Below, piece after piece: positions 11,807 through 21,869 of a stretch of DNA of 64,000 bases (position 1 is the stretch's first letter; each line of letters begins with the position of its first letter). The notes under the pieces are model-generated. The model made no database searches and was not told the DNA's origin. It saw only the letters and a list, made by a program, of their open reading frames with translations. This DNA is from Condylostoma magnum (Eukaryota; Ciliophora; Heterotrichea; Heterotrichida; Condylostomatidae), in assembly GCA_920105805.1 (NCBI GenBank), contig CAKKTI010000007.1:1-64000 (forward strand), written 5' to 3'. The position numbers and the translations under genes are program-made.

Positions 11807-13309
11807 AGCTTTAATGTCTTTGAATTCATCTGTCTTATGATAGTCATAAAAGCACTTTTGATGCAAATAAACTTGGCAAATAGGACACATATGCGTTGCA
11901 GTTGACCTTTTATTTAAATTAACGCAATGTCTGCATTTCCTGCATGGTTTTCTTGGGGTTTTTATTAAATGGTGCTCTCCCTTTTAGTAGCAAATATCTA
12001 AACTAACTTCTCTATTTAAATCAATTTCTTTATTCAATTCCACGATTTGTTATTTCCTTGATAGACCATCTGCAAGTTGTAAGCGATATTCCAAGAAGCT
12101 TATTTTGGTATTATTACCCTGCTTGAACAATATAAATGAATTGTAAATGCAAATATCTAAAAGATATATTGTACAACGTTTCCATCATTTGGAAAATCGA
12201 TGCAAGTAACGATAGTAACTAATATTCTAATCAAATTAATCGATTCCCTTCATAGTGTGATTATACAACTCAATGATAGCAGGCTTAATAGCATTTTTCT
12301 TACACTAAATCAGCGCTGGTTCTGTAAAATAGGTTGAAGCACAATTGACTACCTTCTTATCATTATAGCATGCTAATAAAATATCCTATCGTCTATAAAA
12401 GATCACTTACTGCTTTTAAAGGTCTTTTGTAACACTTTTATAGTCATATGGCAAATCCTTTGTATCACCTCTCATTGTGCATGTCGAAGTAATTTAACGT
12501 TCATCCAATAAGTTTTATACAAGTTAAATAGAGCCGTATCAGTTGTCAAAGGTTATATGAGTATTAGATATGTTGGAAGATTTGACTAGATGCTGGACAA
12601 CGTTGTAAGGCTTGCAATTATTTATCTCTTTGTACATTAAAAAGTCGCAAACATAGCCTGTAATCGATTCGCATAATAAGAAAACTTTGAATCCCAACTT
12701 GTTAGCCTTCAAAGGTAAATACTGTTTGTATTTATGCCTACCTTTGAATGGTATCATAGATTCATCTATGCTTAAGTGATCTGGCTGTTTTATTTTACCC
12801 TTAATTCCGGATTTGACAGCTTCTAACATTATTTCTAGCTTTTAGAATTATTCTGTTTCTTTGCAAAAGCTTAATTTCAGTCATTTTCAAATACTAGTGA
12901 ACCTTTAATGACTCATAATTCTTTATATACTAAAGCTTGCTGTTCTTTTATCAGTTCAATGCATTCTTGTTTCAGGAAATCTATAGATTCCCATATAGAT
13001 TATTACTGCAAAGAAGTCCTTAATTGTCTGTGTTGTCAATTCCTTGAAATATTTATCTCTTTATGATAGTTTTTCCTTGTCTGCTGTATTATCTTAATAA
13101 TTCATGTTGCTTGCTTGTATTATCTATTCAATAGAGCTCTCAGTCAAAATAGATAAAAATGCATCTGCAGGTGTATTTATATTAACTTCTGGATTTACTT
13201 AAAAATTAGAGTTACGTTTAGTAGGAAGCTATATAGGACATTCGGCGCTGTATTCCTAAATCTTTGACCAACAATCAAACTACTCTTATTCTATTCATAA
13301 GTCAGACAT
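11090..13309 (-). CDS. piggyBac transposase fused to PHD finger and bromodomain
   Basis: One open frame of 739 codons. Residues 1-510 are a full piggyBac (DDE_Tnp_1_7) transposase: N-terminal region, then the DDD triad at about D182 (LSIDESMIPFKGR), D255 (ITFDNWYGS) and D357 (KGIDQFD), then the C-terminal Cys-rich zinc domain CRKCRHCVN to CPICQVYLHQKCFYDYH. After a linker (KKVQRQKLSGCRRPPKN) the same frame continues into a C4HC3 PHD finger (ECGVCGEPGDLICC to WFCFFC, residues 552-595) and a bromodomain-like bundle (ITSIKEFLEEGRYQSLEEV, to about 715). The tail is a near copy of the neighbouring SNF5-PHD-bromodomain gene. All three catalytic Asp are present. Domesticated piggyBac proteins excise germline DNA in ciliates (PiggyMac, Tpb2p); whether this one does is inference. 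It could instead be a recent transposon that landed in a duplicated host gene. Confidence 0.88.
11815..13309 (-). mobile_element. piggyBac-type transposase-derived segment
   Basis: The piggyBac portion sits between copy A of the PHD-bromodomain block and the truncated MAP kinase kinase of copy B, so it occupies the duplication junction. TTAA tetranucleotides, the usual piggyBac target, occur at about 11811 and 13324. No convincing terminal inverted repeats were seen near them, so a complete mobile element is not demonstrated. The reading frame is intact. Confidence 0.6.
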
Positions 13310-13389
13310 TTTACTTGATGAAATTAAGTAGATAAAAAGGAGAGACATATATTTACTATTACTTTATTTATATCCTACGGACAATATTA

Positions 13390-13530
13390 TATTCAATAAG
13401 ATAAGTTATTAAGATCTAAATATATCCATTGTAATAAAAATACTCATATTGGTAACCTACTTTGAAATTTCCCTCCCTAATATTACTTTTACCTTCCTTT
13501 AAGTCTAATTTTGGCATTTCTTTCCTCTCA
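13390..13530 (-). pseudogene. Truncated duplicate of MAP kinase kinase 5' end
   Basis: Next to the intact SNF5-PHD-bromodomain stop there is ATGAGAGGA followed by a frame encoding NFKVGYQYEY, which matches [10 protein letters not shown] of the intact MAP kinase kinase at 10.0-11.1 kb. The copy has lost internal sequence, changes frame and stops before the kinase domain. It marks the edge of the tandem duplication. Confidence 0.7.
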
Positions 13531-14290
13531 TTTTATAATAATCTATACTAACTATACTTGGCTCTTTTACTTGCACTATCTCCTCGATTTTGCATGTTTA
13601 TAGGCTGCGTGTTTATTTGAATTCCTGCATAATTTTCAAGCTCACATAGCATTTTATTGTGAAACAGTTATAAATTGAAAATAGCATTATAAATACTGGC
13701 ATTTTTCTTTTTGTATAGTTTCAAAGTTACCTTAAAAACATGTCTTATATCACTGTCGACTTCTTCTAATGATTAATACCTTCCTTCCTCTAAGAACTCC
13801 TTTATACTGGTAATATCCTCAGGAGGGTGTATCAATGATGGCTAATCAGGGGCTAATTCCCTTGAGCATGGATTCAGTAACAAAATGCTTATAACCTATA
13901 AAGCTTACAATCTTCATCCATCTACCCTTTTAACCAGTTTTACCATAGCTCTAGATAACTACGAGTGTTGATTCAAAGTTTAATGCAATCCATCCTTTAC
14001 AACTCGGCAGAAAAAGCAAAACCACTTCCCCCTTGGAACTTATTACAAATTTAAACAGTCTAAATGGTATACACTCGGACAAACCTCGCAGCATATTAAG
14101 TCTCCTGGCTCTCCACATACTCCACACTCATTCATAGATTAATCATTAGGCAGTTTCCTTCTAGCTTCTATAGCCTCATCTTGCATATCAGCCTATACTT
14201 ATGTTTCTTGTTCAGGCAAAGGATTTTTACGAGGTCTCCCTCTTTTACGCCCTGGGAACTCTTATCTTTGTACTTTTTTGTTATACTCTC
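13527..14290. repeat. Direct repeat copy B (PHD-bromodomain block)
   Basis: Partner of the repeat at 11073-11806, same orientation. This copy is joined to the complete SNF5-containing gene and keeps an AT-hook (KRGRPRKN) that copy A has lost two residues from, so copy B looks ancestral. Confidence 0.9.
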
Positions 14291-15356
14291 TGGCAGCTAT
14301 GAAATTATTATATGAATCACTGGAATGGGCTGAGGAGTGTATATAATTTGCATCAAGTTCTTTTAGCTCAATTTTGATTTAATTGTTTTACTGTATATTT
14401 AAAATATCATCAGGAATAGGACTAGATAGTATTCTTAAGTAACAGTTCTCAATAAACTCCAACATTTAGTAAATTTTAAATGAGCTGGCTGATACTGGGG
14501 GATTCTCGCATTCTACAATCAATTATTTCAGTTTCTCATATAAAGTGTTTACTGACCTAAAATCATAATCCTTTAAAGTGTCATTGAGTATAACCATCTA
14601 GTAAAACTGGCTATCTTTATTAAGAATTCTCCAGAAATGATAAGTCATTGCCTTTTGGGGAGTATTAGGCTTTTTGAAATTTTTCTGTAGTGGTTTGTTA
14701 CATTACCTGCATTCAATGCTTAAAGAGTGATTAGGCTCTCCGCATCTACCACATGATTTCCTGCTTCCACTCAAAGTGGGTTCATTTCTTCTACGAGTTG
14801 ACTCTAATGTTCTCTATCTCTCCGTCTATCTCAATGGTGTTGAATCATCATCATTTGCATTGTTGTCTTAATTCAAAGCATTTGTTAAATTTCCGTATTT
14901 TTAGCGAAGCTTTTCTAAGGAAATCCCACATGCTCTGCATACGTCATTGTTGTATAAGATTGAGCCGCATTGTAAGCATGTCAGGTTACTGGCTGCCTGT
15001 TCTTCTATATTACGTGGAATCCTGGTTCTAGTTTGCACTGTGTATTTGTCTATATGGTCGATTATTTGTTCTAGGATTTAGCTACCTATGCTTTATTGTG
15101 TATCTTGTGTTAAGTTTAACTTTTGGGATAGCTTCTCTGCGAATATGTAAGGACTTTTGTGGTCATCTGCCAAGTCCCAATCGAATCGGTCACGAAGGAT
15201 CAAGTTGTGCTTTAGTTGGATATTCAGAACTATAGGAACTAACAGCCTCTCGACGTTCAATTTGTATAGATTTGGCATGTTTCTAGAATACTTTGCCTAT
15301 TATCTAAGCCTTTATTTATCTAAGGCATCTTCAAAATATACATCTGGATCAAGCAT
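13548..15356 (-). CDS. SNF5/INI1 domain protein with PHD finger and bromodomain
   Basis: 602 residues. SNF5 domain near residues 26-100: VLNIQLKHNLILRDRFDWDL and SPYIFAEKLSQKLNL match the SMARCB1/SNF5 repeat, a core subunit of SWI/SNF chromatin remodellers. Then two small zinc ribbons (CLQCGSI to CRAC; CGRCGEP to CRQC), an AT-hook (KRGRPRKNP near residue 372), a C4HC3 PHD finger and a bromodomain. In the bromodomain the Asn that normally follows the conserved Tyr reads Lys (KLYKKKNAS). So one polypeptide joins a remodeller core subunit to DNA- and histone-reader modules. It ends with TAG. A downstream start (MPNLYKLN, 15278) is possible. The PDI-like gene starts 32 bp away in the opposite direction. 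Confidence 0.85.
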
Positions 15357-15388
15357 CTTACCGCTTTATCAATATGTCACACGTATAA

Positions 15389-16564
15389 ATGTTAATTTTT
15401 CTCATAACAGCTTAAGTTCTAGGTGAACTTGTAACTTTAGACTCGAGTACAGTTCATTATTTGAAAGATAAATCTAAGCCTGAGGCATTCGTTCTTTTCA
15501 ATCATTTAACATAAGGAAATTAACAAATATCAGAGTATTTCTTACAAGCTGCCGCCTCCCCTAAAACAGAGAAAGCTACAATGATTTTAATAGATTGCTA
15601 ACAATATACAGAAATCTGTTAGTATTTTAACATCTCTGAATACCCCTCTGCTAAACTAATTCAATTTGGAGTTGCTTATGACTCTGAATTTGAATATACT
15701 TTTGAAGGATTTGAAGCATAAGGAATGAAACTCCATCTACCACCTGTTTTAAGTCTTTAGTAGCATAAAACATTGATTAATTTCAAATCGTATTATCCAT
15801 GGAGCTTTATTTATTGGTTTCACACAGAAAGTATGGATACAAGGCATGCTAATCAGGATAAAATTTTTGAATAAGTTGCTAGAAAGTACTATCATACCCA
15901 AGTTTACTTTGGAAGAGCTGCTAGTTAAAGATTAAGGGATTATGAGTAGATTAAATTCTCAGAACTACCAATGGCTAGGTAATATGGATTTGATGAAGCA
16001 TATGGGTTCAATATAACAACGTTTAACTAAGAAAAACTTATGGAATATGTTGAGAATTACAGATATAGCATGTTTCCTTATGTTAACGAAACTTTATTTA
16101 ACATAATGGACAAAAATCTGTAAAAAACTGATAGGATTTTCGTATTAGGGGTTATTTCTTCTAAAAATGCTACTGAGAAGATAAAGTATACAAACTCCCT
16201 CAAGAAAATTGCATGGGATAATAGAAATAATGGAAATTTTGATTACTAATTTGCTGCTGTTGACTATGAATACTACCCCTAAGTAGCGCATCAATACAAT
16301 ATTTACGAGCCATTCTGAATTGTAATACAGGATTTTAAGCATAACAAGACTTATTATACAACAGAGAATAGATAATTGCAACTTACAGCTTATCTTTAAG
16401 ACGTTTTAAATGGAAAGGCTGTTTCAGAGACTCCGCCAGTTAAGCCACTAGACCCTGGACTAGATAATTTAGCTCCTTTAGCTATTACAGCGATTGCCAT
16501 AGTTATTTTGATTTTAGCTATCACTGCATGCATGCCTAAAAAGAGAGCGGATAAGGAAGATTAG
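15389..16564 (+). CDS. Membrane-anchored PDI-like thioredoxin-fold protein
   Basis: 391 residues with a signal peptide (MLIFLITAQVLGE), a thioredoxin-fold domain (PEAFVLFNHLT near residue 30, then ATMILIDCQQYTEICQYFNI and SEYPSAKLIQFG), a long lumenal region and one C-terminal membrane helix (LAITAIAIVILILAI) followed by a short basic tail (MPKKRADKED). This is the layout of TMX3-type ER protein disulphide isomerases, but no CxxC active site is seen in the first domain, so it may be a non-catalytic chaperone-like member. It ends with TAG TAA, 9 bp from the convergent coiled-coil gene. Confidence 0.8.
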
Positions 16565-16573
16565 TAAAATATT

Positions 16574-17485
16574 TTAAAATGACAAATCAAAATTCCTTAC
16601 CCATGATGGACTTTTTGACTTTTTCTTGCTTCTTTTCATATTTTAGTTTATTTATTGTCTTAATTATGATACATGCATGTTTTAGTAGTCAGTTTGTTGT
16701 TACAGTAATTTGCTGTATTTGCTAGAGGTTGCTATTTTGGTTAAATCTATTTAACTATTTATTCTTATTGATGGTAAATCAATATATTAGGAATTTTGGG
16801 CCTATTCTTTATACTTTTTTGCTAGTTTTTGTTATATATACAATTTTTAATCGTGTAAATGAATGCTTTTTATTGATTCTGATCTTAATTTATTAAGCTC
16901 TTTATTAAAAATGTTTCTTTAGTTGAATTAATCCAATCTTTCTTAACTTTTCTAATTTTCAGAGTCTTGTAATTTATTTAATTATTATCTAAGCTCATTA
17001 TTATGCTAATTTCTCTACTAAACACTTTATTTTTCATATAACATTGACTTATTTATTCTATAATACCTGGGAGAACCTACTAATTTTTAATCAGGAGAAA
17101 TATGCCTAGTAAAGGATGATTGACTCCCATTTATTATATCCCTTCTTGATAAGTTGCATTGAACAAATCCCTGTTTCTTTTAAGACTTCTCTATATATTG
17201 TATTTCTTCACTATTATTTTAAGGAATGTAATCAATATCATGCTATGGCCCTGGAGCTCGCATTCCATTATACACGAAATCAACACTTTTGGTAAAACTT
17301 CTGCTGAACTTTCCACCTTTAAATCCCAACTTCCTTAAATTCTGTCTTAGTAGTCTTTTATTTCCTATATCAAATCCTATTTTTATCTATCTTTTCGATA
17401 TCCGTGACTCTTAAGGGAACTTTGACTTCGGGGAGTAATATTGAGAGTTTACTGGATACTTTTTATAAAATTCGATCTTATTCAT
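16574..17485 (-). CDS. Coiled-coil protein, unknown
   Basis: 303 residues beginning MNKIEFYKKYPVNSQYYSP. A Pro/Gly motif (NGMRAPGPQHDIDY) near residue 85 recalls SHIPPO-type repeats of ciliary proteins, but only one copy is seen. The second half is Gln/Asn/Lys-rich coiled coil and it ends in a basic tail (KRSKKKSKSPSW). No enzyme motif. The start codon lies 2 bp from that of the divergent C2H2 gene. Confidence 0.7.
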
Positions 17486-17487
17486 AA
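17486..17487. promoter_or_regulatory. Two-base gap between divergent start codons
   Basis: The sequence ttCATaaATGtat holds the start of the coiled-coil gene (minus) and of the C2H2 gene (plus). Any promoter must lie inside the coding sequences. The plus start is fixed by a signal peptide; the minus frame has no other Met for about 86 residues. Confidence 0.6.
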
Positions 17488-18054
17488 ATGTATTTTTTAA
17501 TACAATTAGCTTTAGGTTGCTCTTGAAGTGAATCGGATAGAGTAGTACAATAGTTTAATGAAGTTATATTTCCTGCTTTACAGAATAACTAGATAAAACT
17601 ACTACCTGAATGCCCTTTGTATTGATATTTATAACAAGATATGTATAAAGACCTATACTAATCTGTCAAGAAAGTTTCTTAGGTTAGTTACGAGTGTCAA
17701 ATATGCAGAAAGTAGTTTATAGGGAAAGAATTTGTTGGTATGCACATGGAACAACACAGTACAGAGGGTAGATGCTTGATGGATATGTGTTAATTTATAT
17801 AATGCGAGGAAACAAACACTTATTTAAAGCTTTAAAGATGCTAAAGTTTGATTTTTGATTGTGTATAATTAGATTAGATTGATATGGCCTACAATATTTT
17901 ATGTAAGGGGAATTTGCAGGATAATTATTTCATGATTAAAGGAATAACAACTGGAGCTTATATCTCCCTAGGCATAGTTTTTGGTGTATTATCATTAGTG
18001 TATTATATAGTAATTTGGACCGATGCATCAAGAAGTAAAGAAAAATGTGATTAG
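17488..18054 (+). CDS. Secretory C2H2 zinc-finger membrane protein
   Basis: 188 residues: signal peptide MYFLIQLALGCSWS, a Cys-containing lumenal part, a C2H2 finger (YECQICRKQFIGKEFVGMHM then EQH, residues 73-95), more Cys pairs (CLMDMC, CEE, CQSLIFDC, ILCKG), then one membrane helix (ISLGIVFGVLSLVYYIVIW near 155-175) and a short cytosolic tail. C2H2 fingers are usually nuclear; here the signal peptide and membrane helix place it in the lumen, where the Cys could be disulphide-bonded. It stops at TAG, 14 bp from the RdRP stop. Confidence 0.75.
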
Positions 18055-18068
18055 ATTTATATAAAAAA

Positions 18069-21000
18069 CTAATTAAAATTGCTTAAAAATTCACCACATA
18101 GAACCCAAGGCAGGGTTTGGTACGCGTTTCTATTGTTTATTGTAATTCTATATAGAATTTAAGCCTTCTCTGCTGTCATATTTGCTATCACATCCTCAAA
18201 ATTACTGCGAATTTAATCATACAAAGCATTGAAAATATATTTAAAATCTTATGCTTTTGCATGCTTTTCATAATATTTTGAAGTATTATCAGCCAATCCA
18301 GATAATAATACCACATCATTTTATACTTGAAATAATTACAAGTATTAATTCACACATTTCTTATAATCCTTTTATATCTTAAATGCCCACTGCAAGTCTT
18401 ATTCTTCGATTTCAAATTCCATTTCATTAACTTAAACCTCTGGAATCTAGTATTGATTTGCTTACCTAAATAATTAGCCTAGTATCTTCTAGGACTCATA
18501 GATTCTCGTTTTAGTATCTGACTGCATAAAATCAGGCCATTCCTTGACTGCTAGACTTTTAGGTATTTGCACAATAATTCCAGTCTTAGGACTATCAACT
18601 GCATCAGAGTGCAATTTAGATAATGTTAAGCATTTTGGATTTTTAGCTCCATCATTCAACTTATCAGCTCATGCTAAGTGAGCATTCGCTATAACTCCAA
18701 GTTGATTGTTTTGCAAGAATTAAATAAAAAATTGTATAATATCTTGCTTCTAAATAGGCCTGTTTAGTTTTTTCTCCTCCCCTGCTTCGTATTTATCAGG
18801 AGGAAAGGTTTAGTTTGGTATTAGATTTTGATTTCAACTGATAAAATAAAGATCACCATCTAAATCTGACCCGGATATTTCATTAGGGTGAGGTCTAGGA
18901 CCTTTGCTAGGGAAAATTACTACATTGCTGTATATTCTTAATTCCTAATGATCAACAGCTTCTAATACCTTTATATCTCCTGGATGTAAGCATGGGTTTT
19001 TAGTCACTAGCACTCTTCCTGTTAATACTTTGGATTTATTATTTAATTCATCATATGTTTATGCGAATATTTACCCGTATTCAAGCAAGTTATGCTCATC
19101 CATTACTCCCATTAGTATAACTGATTAGCTTTCATATAATCTACACTTTCTTATTATATTCATCATGCTGTATCTAATAATCTAAGTAGCTAATAAATTC
19201 AGCACTGGTTCTGTTGTAACATCAAATTAATATTCACTTGCTTGATATATAACACGTAGAAATGAGTTATAAGGATTCTCGTGTATAAGAGATTTAACCT
19301 ATTTCATCAGAATGTGTGTACTTTTTCCTATTTCTTCAAATTTAGCCTAGTTTTTATTATAAATCTCTCAGAATGTCCCATCTTAAACTCCTAATGAGCT
19401 TAGTAATATAATAATTTATCTGTTTAGAAAGGCTGGTAGCATTTATGCTACACTAACAACTTCAATATCTCTGCAATCTGACTGAAATTTAACTTAACTT
19501 TTTCTTAATTAGACTTTATTTTGATCGATTTACAGGGATTTCAATAGCACACCTTTACCTCCTCCTAAACGCATTTAAATAGCACTTAGTTGTGTATTGG
19601 GCTTTAGATAAAGCTTAGGCAATATTTGTTAAAAAAGGGAATAGCCTATAAGTCCAACTCCATCGCTGAAAACATAATCTTCGTATTCAATATCATCAAT
19701 TTCTTCAATTTCATAGTCCTCAATCTAAACAGCAATTGTACTGGATAATCCTAAGCTTATTCTAGCTGTGTATTTTCCAGGATTCCTTATTTAACTCAAA
19801 TCGCCTATAGAATTTCTTATTGAATCAGTGTTTATTTACCTATTCGTAGAAAACATTAAAACAGATGAACCTCTTAGTTAACTTGCTGAATATCCCACTA
19901 AGTCGTATTATCTTCTGTATATTTTTACACTTCGCATAAATTCTTAAACTCTTTTCAGTATTGAGGGACTTGTTTAGCCTAAACTGTCCATATTCTCATC
20001 ACAGAATTGAAGTCGGAGGAAATCTTATATATTATCTTTATATCGTCTGAATACTCTGTTACTCATTTCAACTTATGGAAACCTTAAGTAGTATTTTGAA
20101 GGAGTAACAATTATTTTATTCACTTTAACAGAATCAAATCTTAATCTTAGTTGCTTTATCTAAGTTTGTGATACATTTTCATACTGTGCTTATAAGTAAT
20201 GCATAAAATTTTGTATTTAGTATCCTATTTAAGAGGAAAACTTGTTATATATAAGCTAGCAAGACTCGTATAAAATATCTTCATTTAATTAGATAAGATA
20301 GTCAATCAGATCAGTATTTAATTCCTTTACAGGAATCATAGCATTTGAAATTAAAATCAGAATAGCCAATAATGATTTCTACCTTAATCTACTCTGTTCT
20401 AAATACTCCATTGTTATATTTATTGGCAAAGGAAATAATTATTGTATTGGAACAGATTATATAGGAAACATCTAAAACATTTCTTGTATAAAAGTATCTA
20501 ATCTTGGATCACTGTAATCAATAAGAACTTAGAAATACCAATTAGACGAGTAAAATTGAGCAATTGGGTCATAATCTTTTACAAATTTATTCCTATTTCT
20601 TACATACTTAACCTTCTCATCTATTCCAACTGTTCAAAATAAACTTCCTTTTTCCTAGTTATCATTATCATACTCAGAGAATATAGGGTTATACATTCCT
20701 AATATTCAAATAGCCACTTATTCTTATTGCTATTCATATTATATTCCTTAGAGTTATATTTGATTAATAGAGTACTCTACTTTCAAATGACTGATTTTAT
20801 TATTCTCATGGAAATTAATCTTAATAATGATCTTATTCCTTGTAATATCTATAACAGTTATAGAAGATAATATATCAAACCTTCTAAATGGTGTAGTTTC
20901 AAATGACTCAACATAATTAAGTCCTCTATACCTTGGATGATGAATTCCAGTAGTGACACTAGAATTCTTAACAAAACAAGGAGTTCTATTCATAAAATCA

Positions 21001-21257
21001 AAATTTTCAGGCTTTTGAGGAAAATTAAATTTTATTCTGCACGTCTCAGCTTATATTTCTTCGCAATTTTCAATCTCCTAGCATATTCCATCTTATCTAA
21101 AAGTCACAAATCCCGTTCCTTTATGATTTTTTGACTCCTCTTACTTTTTTAGCATCCTAATTCTTAATAAAAAGCCATACTTCTCAAGAATATCTTTTAC
21201 ATCAAGTAAATCAATCGCCCCAGGAACTATCTCAATTTATCTCTCTACAACTTCCAT
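18069..21257 (-). CDS. RNA-dependent RNA polymerase (RNAi type)
   Basis: 1062 residues, full-length eukaryotic cell-type RdRP (QDE-1/Rdp1/RDR family). Landmarks: [14 protein letters not shown] near residue 565, [14 protein letters not shown] near 598, [16 protein letters not shown] near 755, then [20 protein letters not shown] with the catalytic DLDGD at 798-802, and [15 protein letters not shown] near 862. These enzymes copy RNA into double-stranded RNA for Dicer. In Tetrahymena the single Rdr1 works in complexes with nucleotidyltransferases, and in fission yeast Rdp1 pairs with Cid12. A nucleotidyltransferase and a macrodomain gene lie directly upstream on the same strand. The N-terminal 80 residues resemble an RNA-recognition fold. 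Ends with TAG. Confidence 0.96.
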
Positions 21258-21274
21258 AATTAAATTATATATAA

Positions 21275-21865
21275 CTACTCTAACCTCTCAACTAAATTCT
21301 GTAAATCCTAATGACTCTCAAACACCTCCATGAATACTTTTACAGTTGGATTATCAAAATTAGTAAATCTGATCTCTTCTAAGCCATCATTTTCTTAAAT
21401 AAACCTGAGTGCAGTACCAATAATAAACTCAGCACATCTCTTCTTAGGATATCCGAAAATTCCACTAGAAATAGCAGGAAGTGCAATCCTATGTTGATTT
21501 AGCTCAACAGCCATTTTAAAACTGTTCATCACTGCCATTTACAGTTTTTCATCTTCTTAATTTCTTCCACCTCTCCAAACAGGGCCAACAGCGTGTATAA
21601 TGTACCGGCAAGGCAGTCTTCCAGGTCCAGTATAGGCTACTTATCCATCACTTAACCTTCCATTTTGCCTTATCCACTAGCTGCTTTCTTATTAAATAAC
21701 CATTCCTCCCTTAGACACTATAGCACCTGCCACTCCTCCTCCATGCTACAAGCTTCCATTAGCTGCGTTTACTATACAGTCAACTTCTTCTCGAGTAATA
21801 TCTCCTTTTACTACTTTTAAAAGGGTAGTATTAACTCTAGCTTAAAGTAGTACTCTGGATGACAT
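21275..21865 (-). CDS. Macrodomain protein (ADP-ribose binding)
   Basis: 196 residues, essentially one macrodomain: VVKGDITREEVDCIVNAANG near residue 21, HGGGVAGAIVSKGG near 45, GRLPCRYIIHAVGPVWRGG near 82 and ALPAISSGIFGYP near 124. The NAAN and GGGVA motifs and the SSGIFGYP loop match MacroD-type hydrolases, which remove ADP-ribose from proteins and also de-acetylate O-acetyl-ADP-ribose. The C-terminus is a short helix. The start codon lies 4 bp after the nucleotidyltransferase stop and the RdRP ATG follows 17 bp after its own stop, suggesting co-expression. A role in RNA silencing is inference. Confidence 0.93.
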
Positions 21866-21869
21866 TTTA

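Noticed and set aside
11811-13327. Terminal inverted repeats of a complete piggyBac transposon
   Set aside because: TTAA sites occur near both ends but the bases inside them do not form matching inverted repeats that I can see.
14753-15031. 92-codon plus-strand frame
   Set aside because: Shadow of the SNF5-PHD-bromodomain gene on the minus strand.
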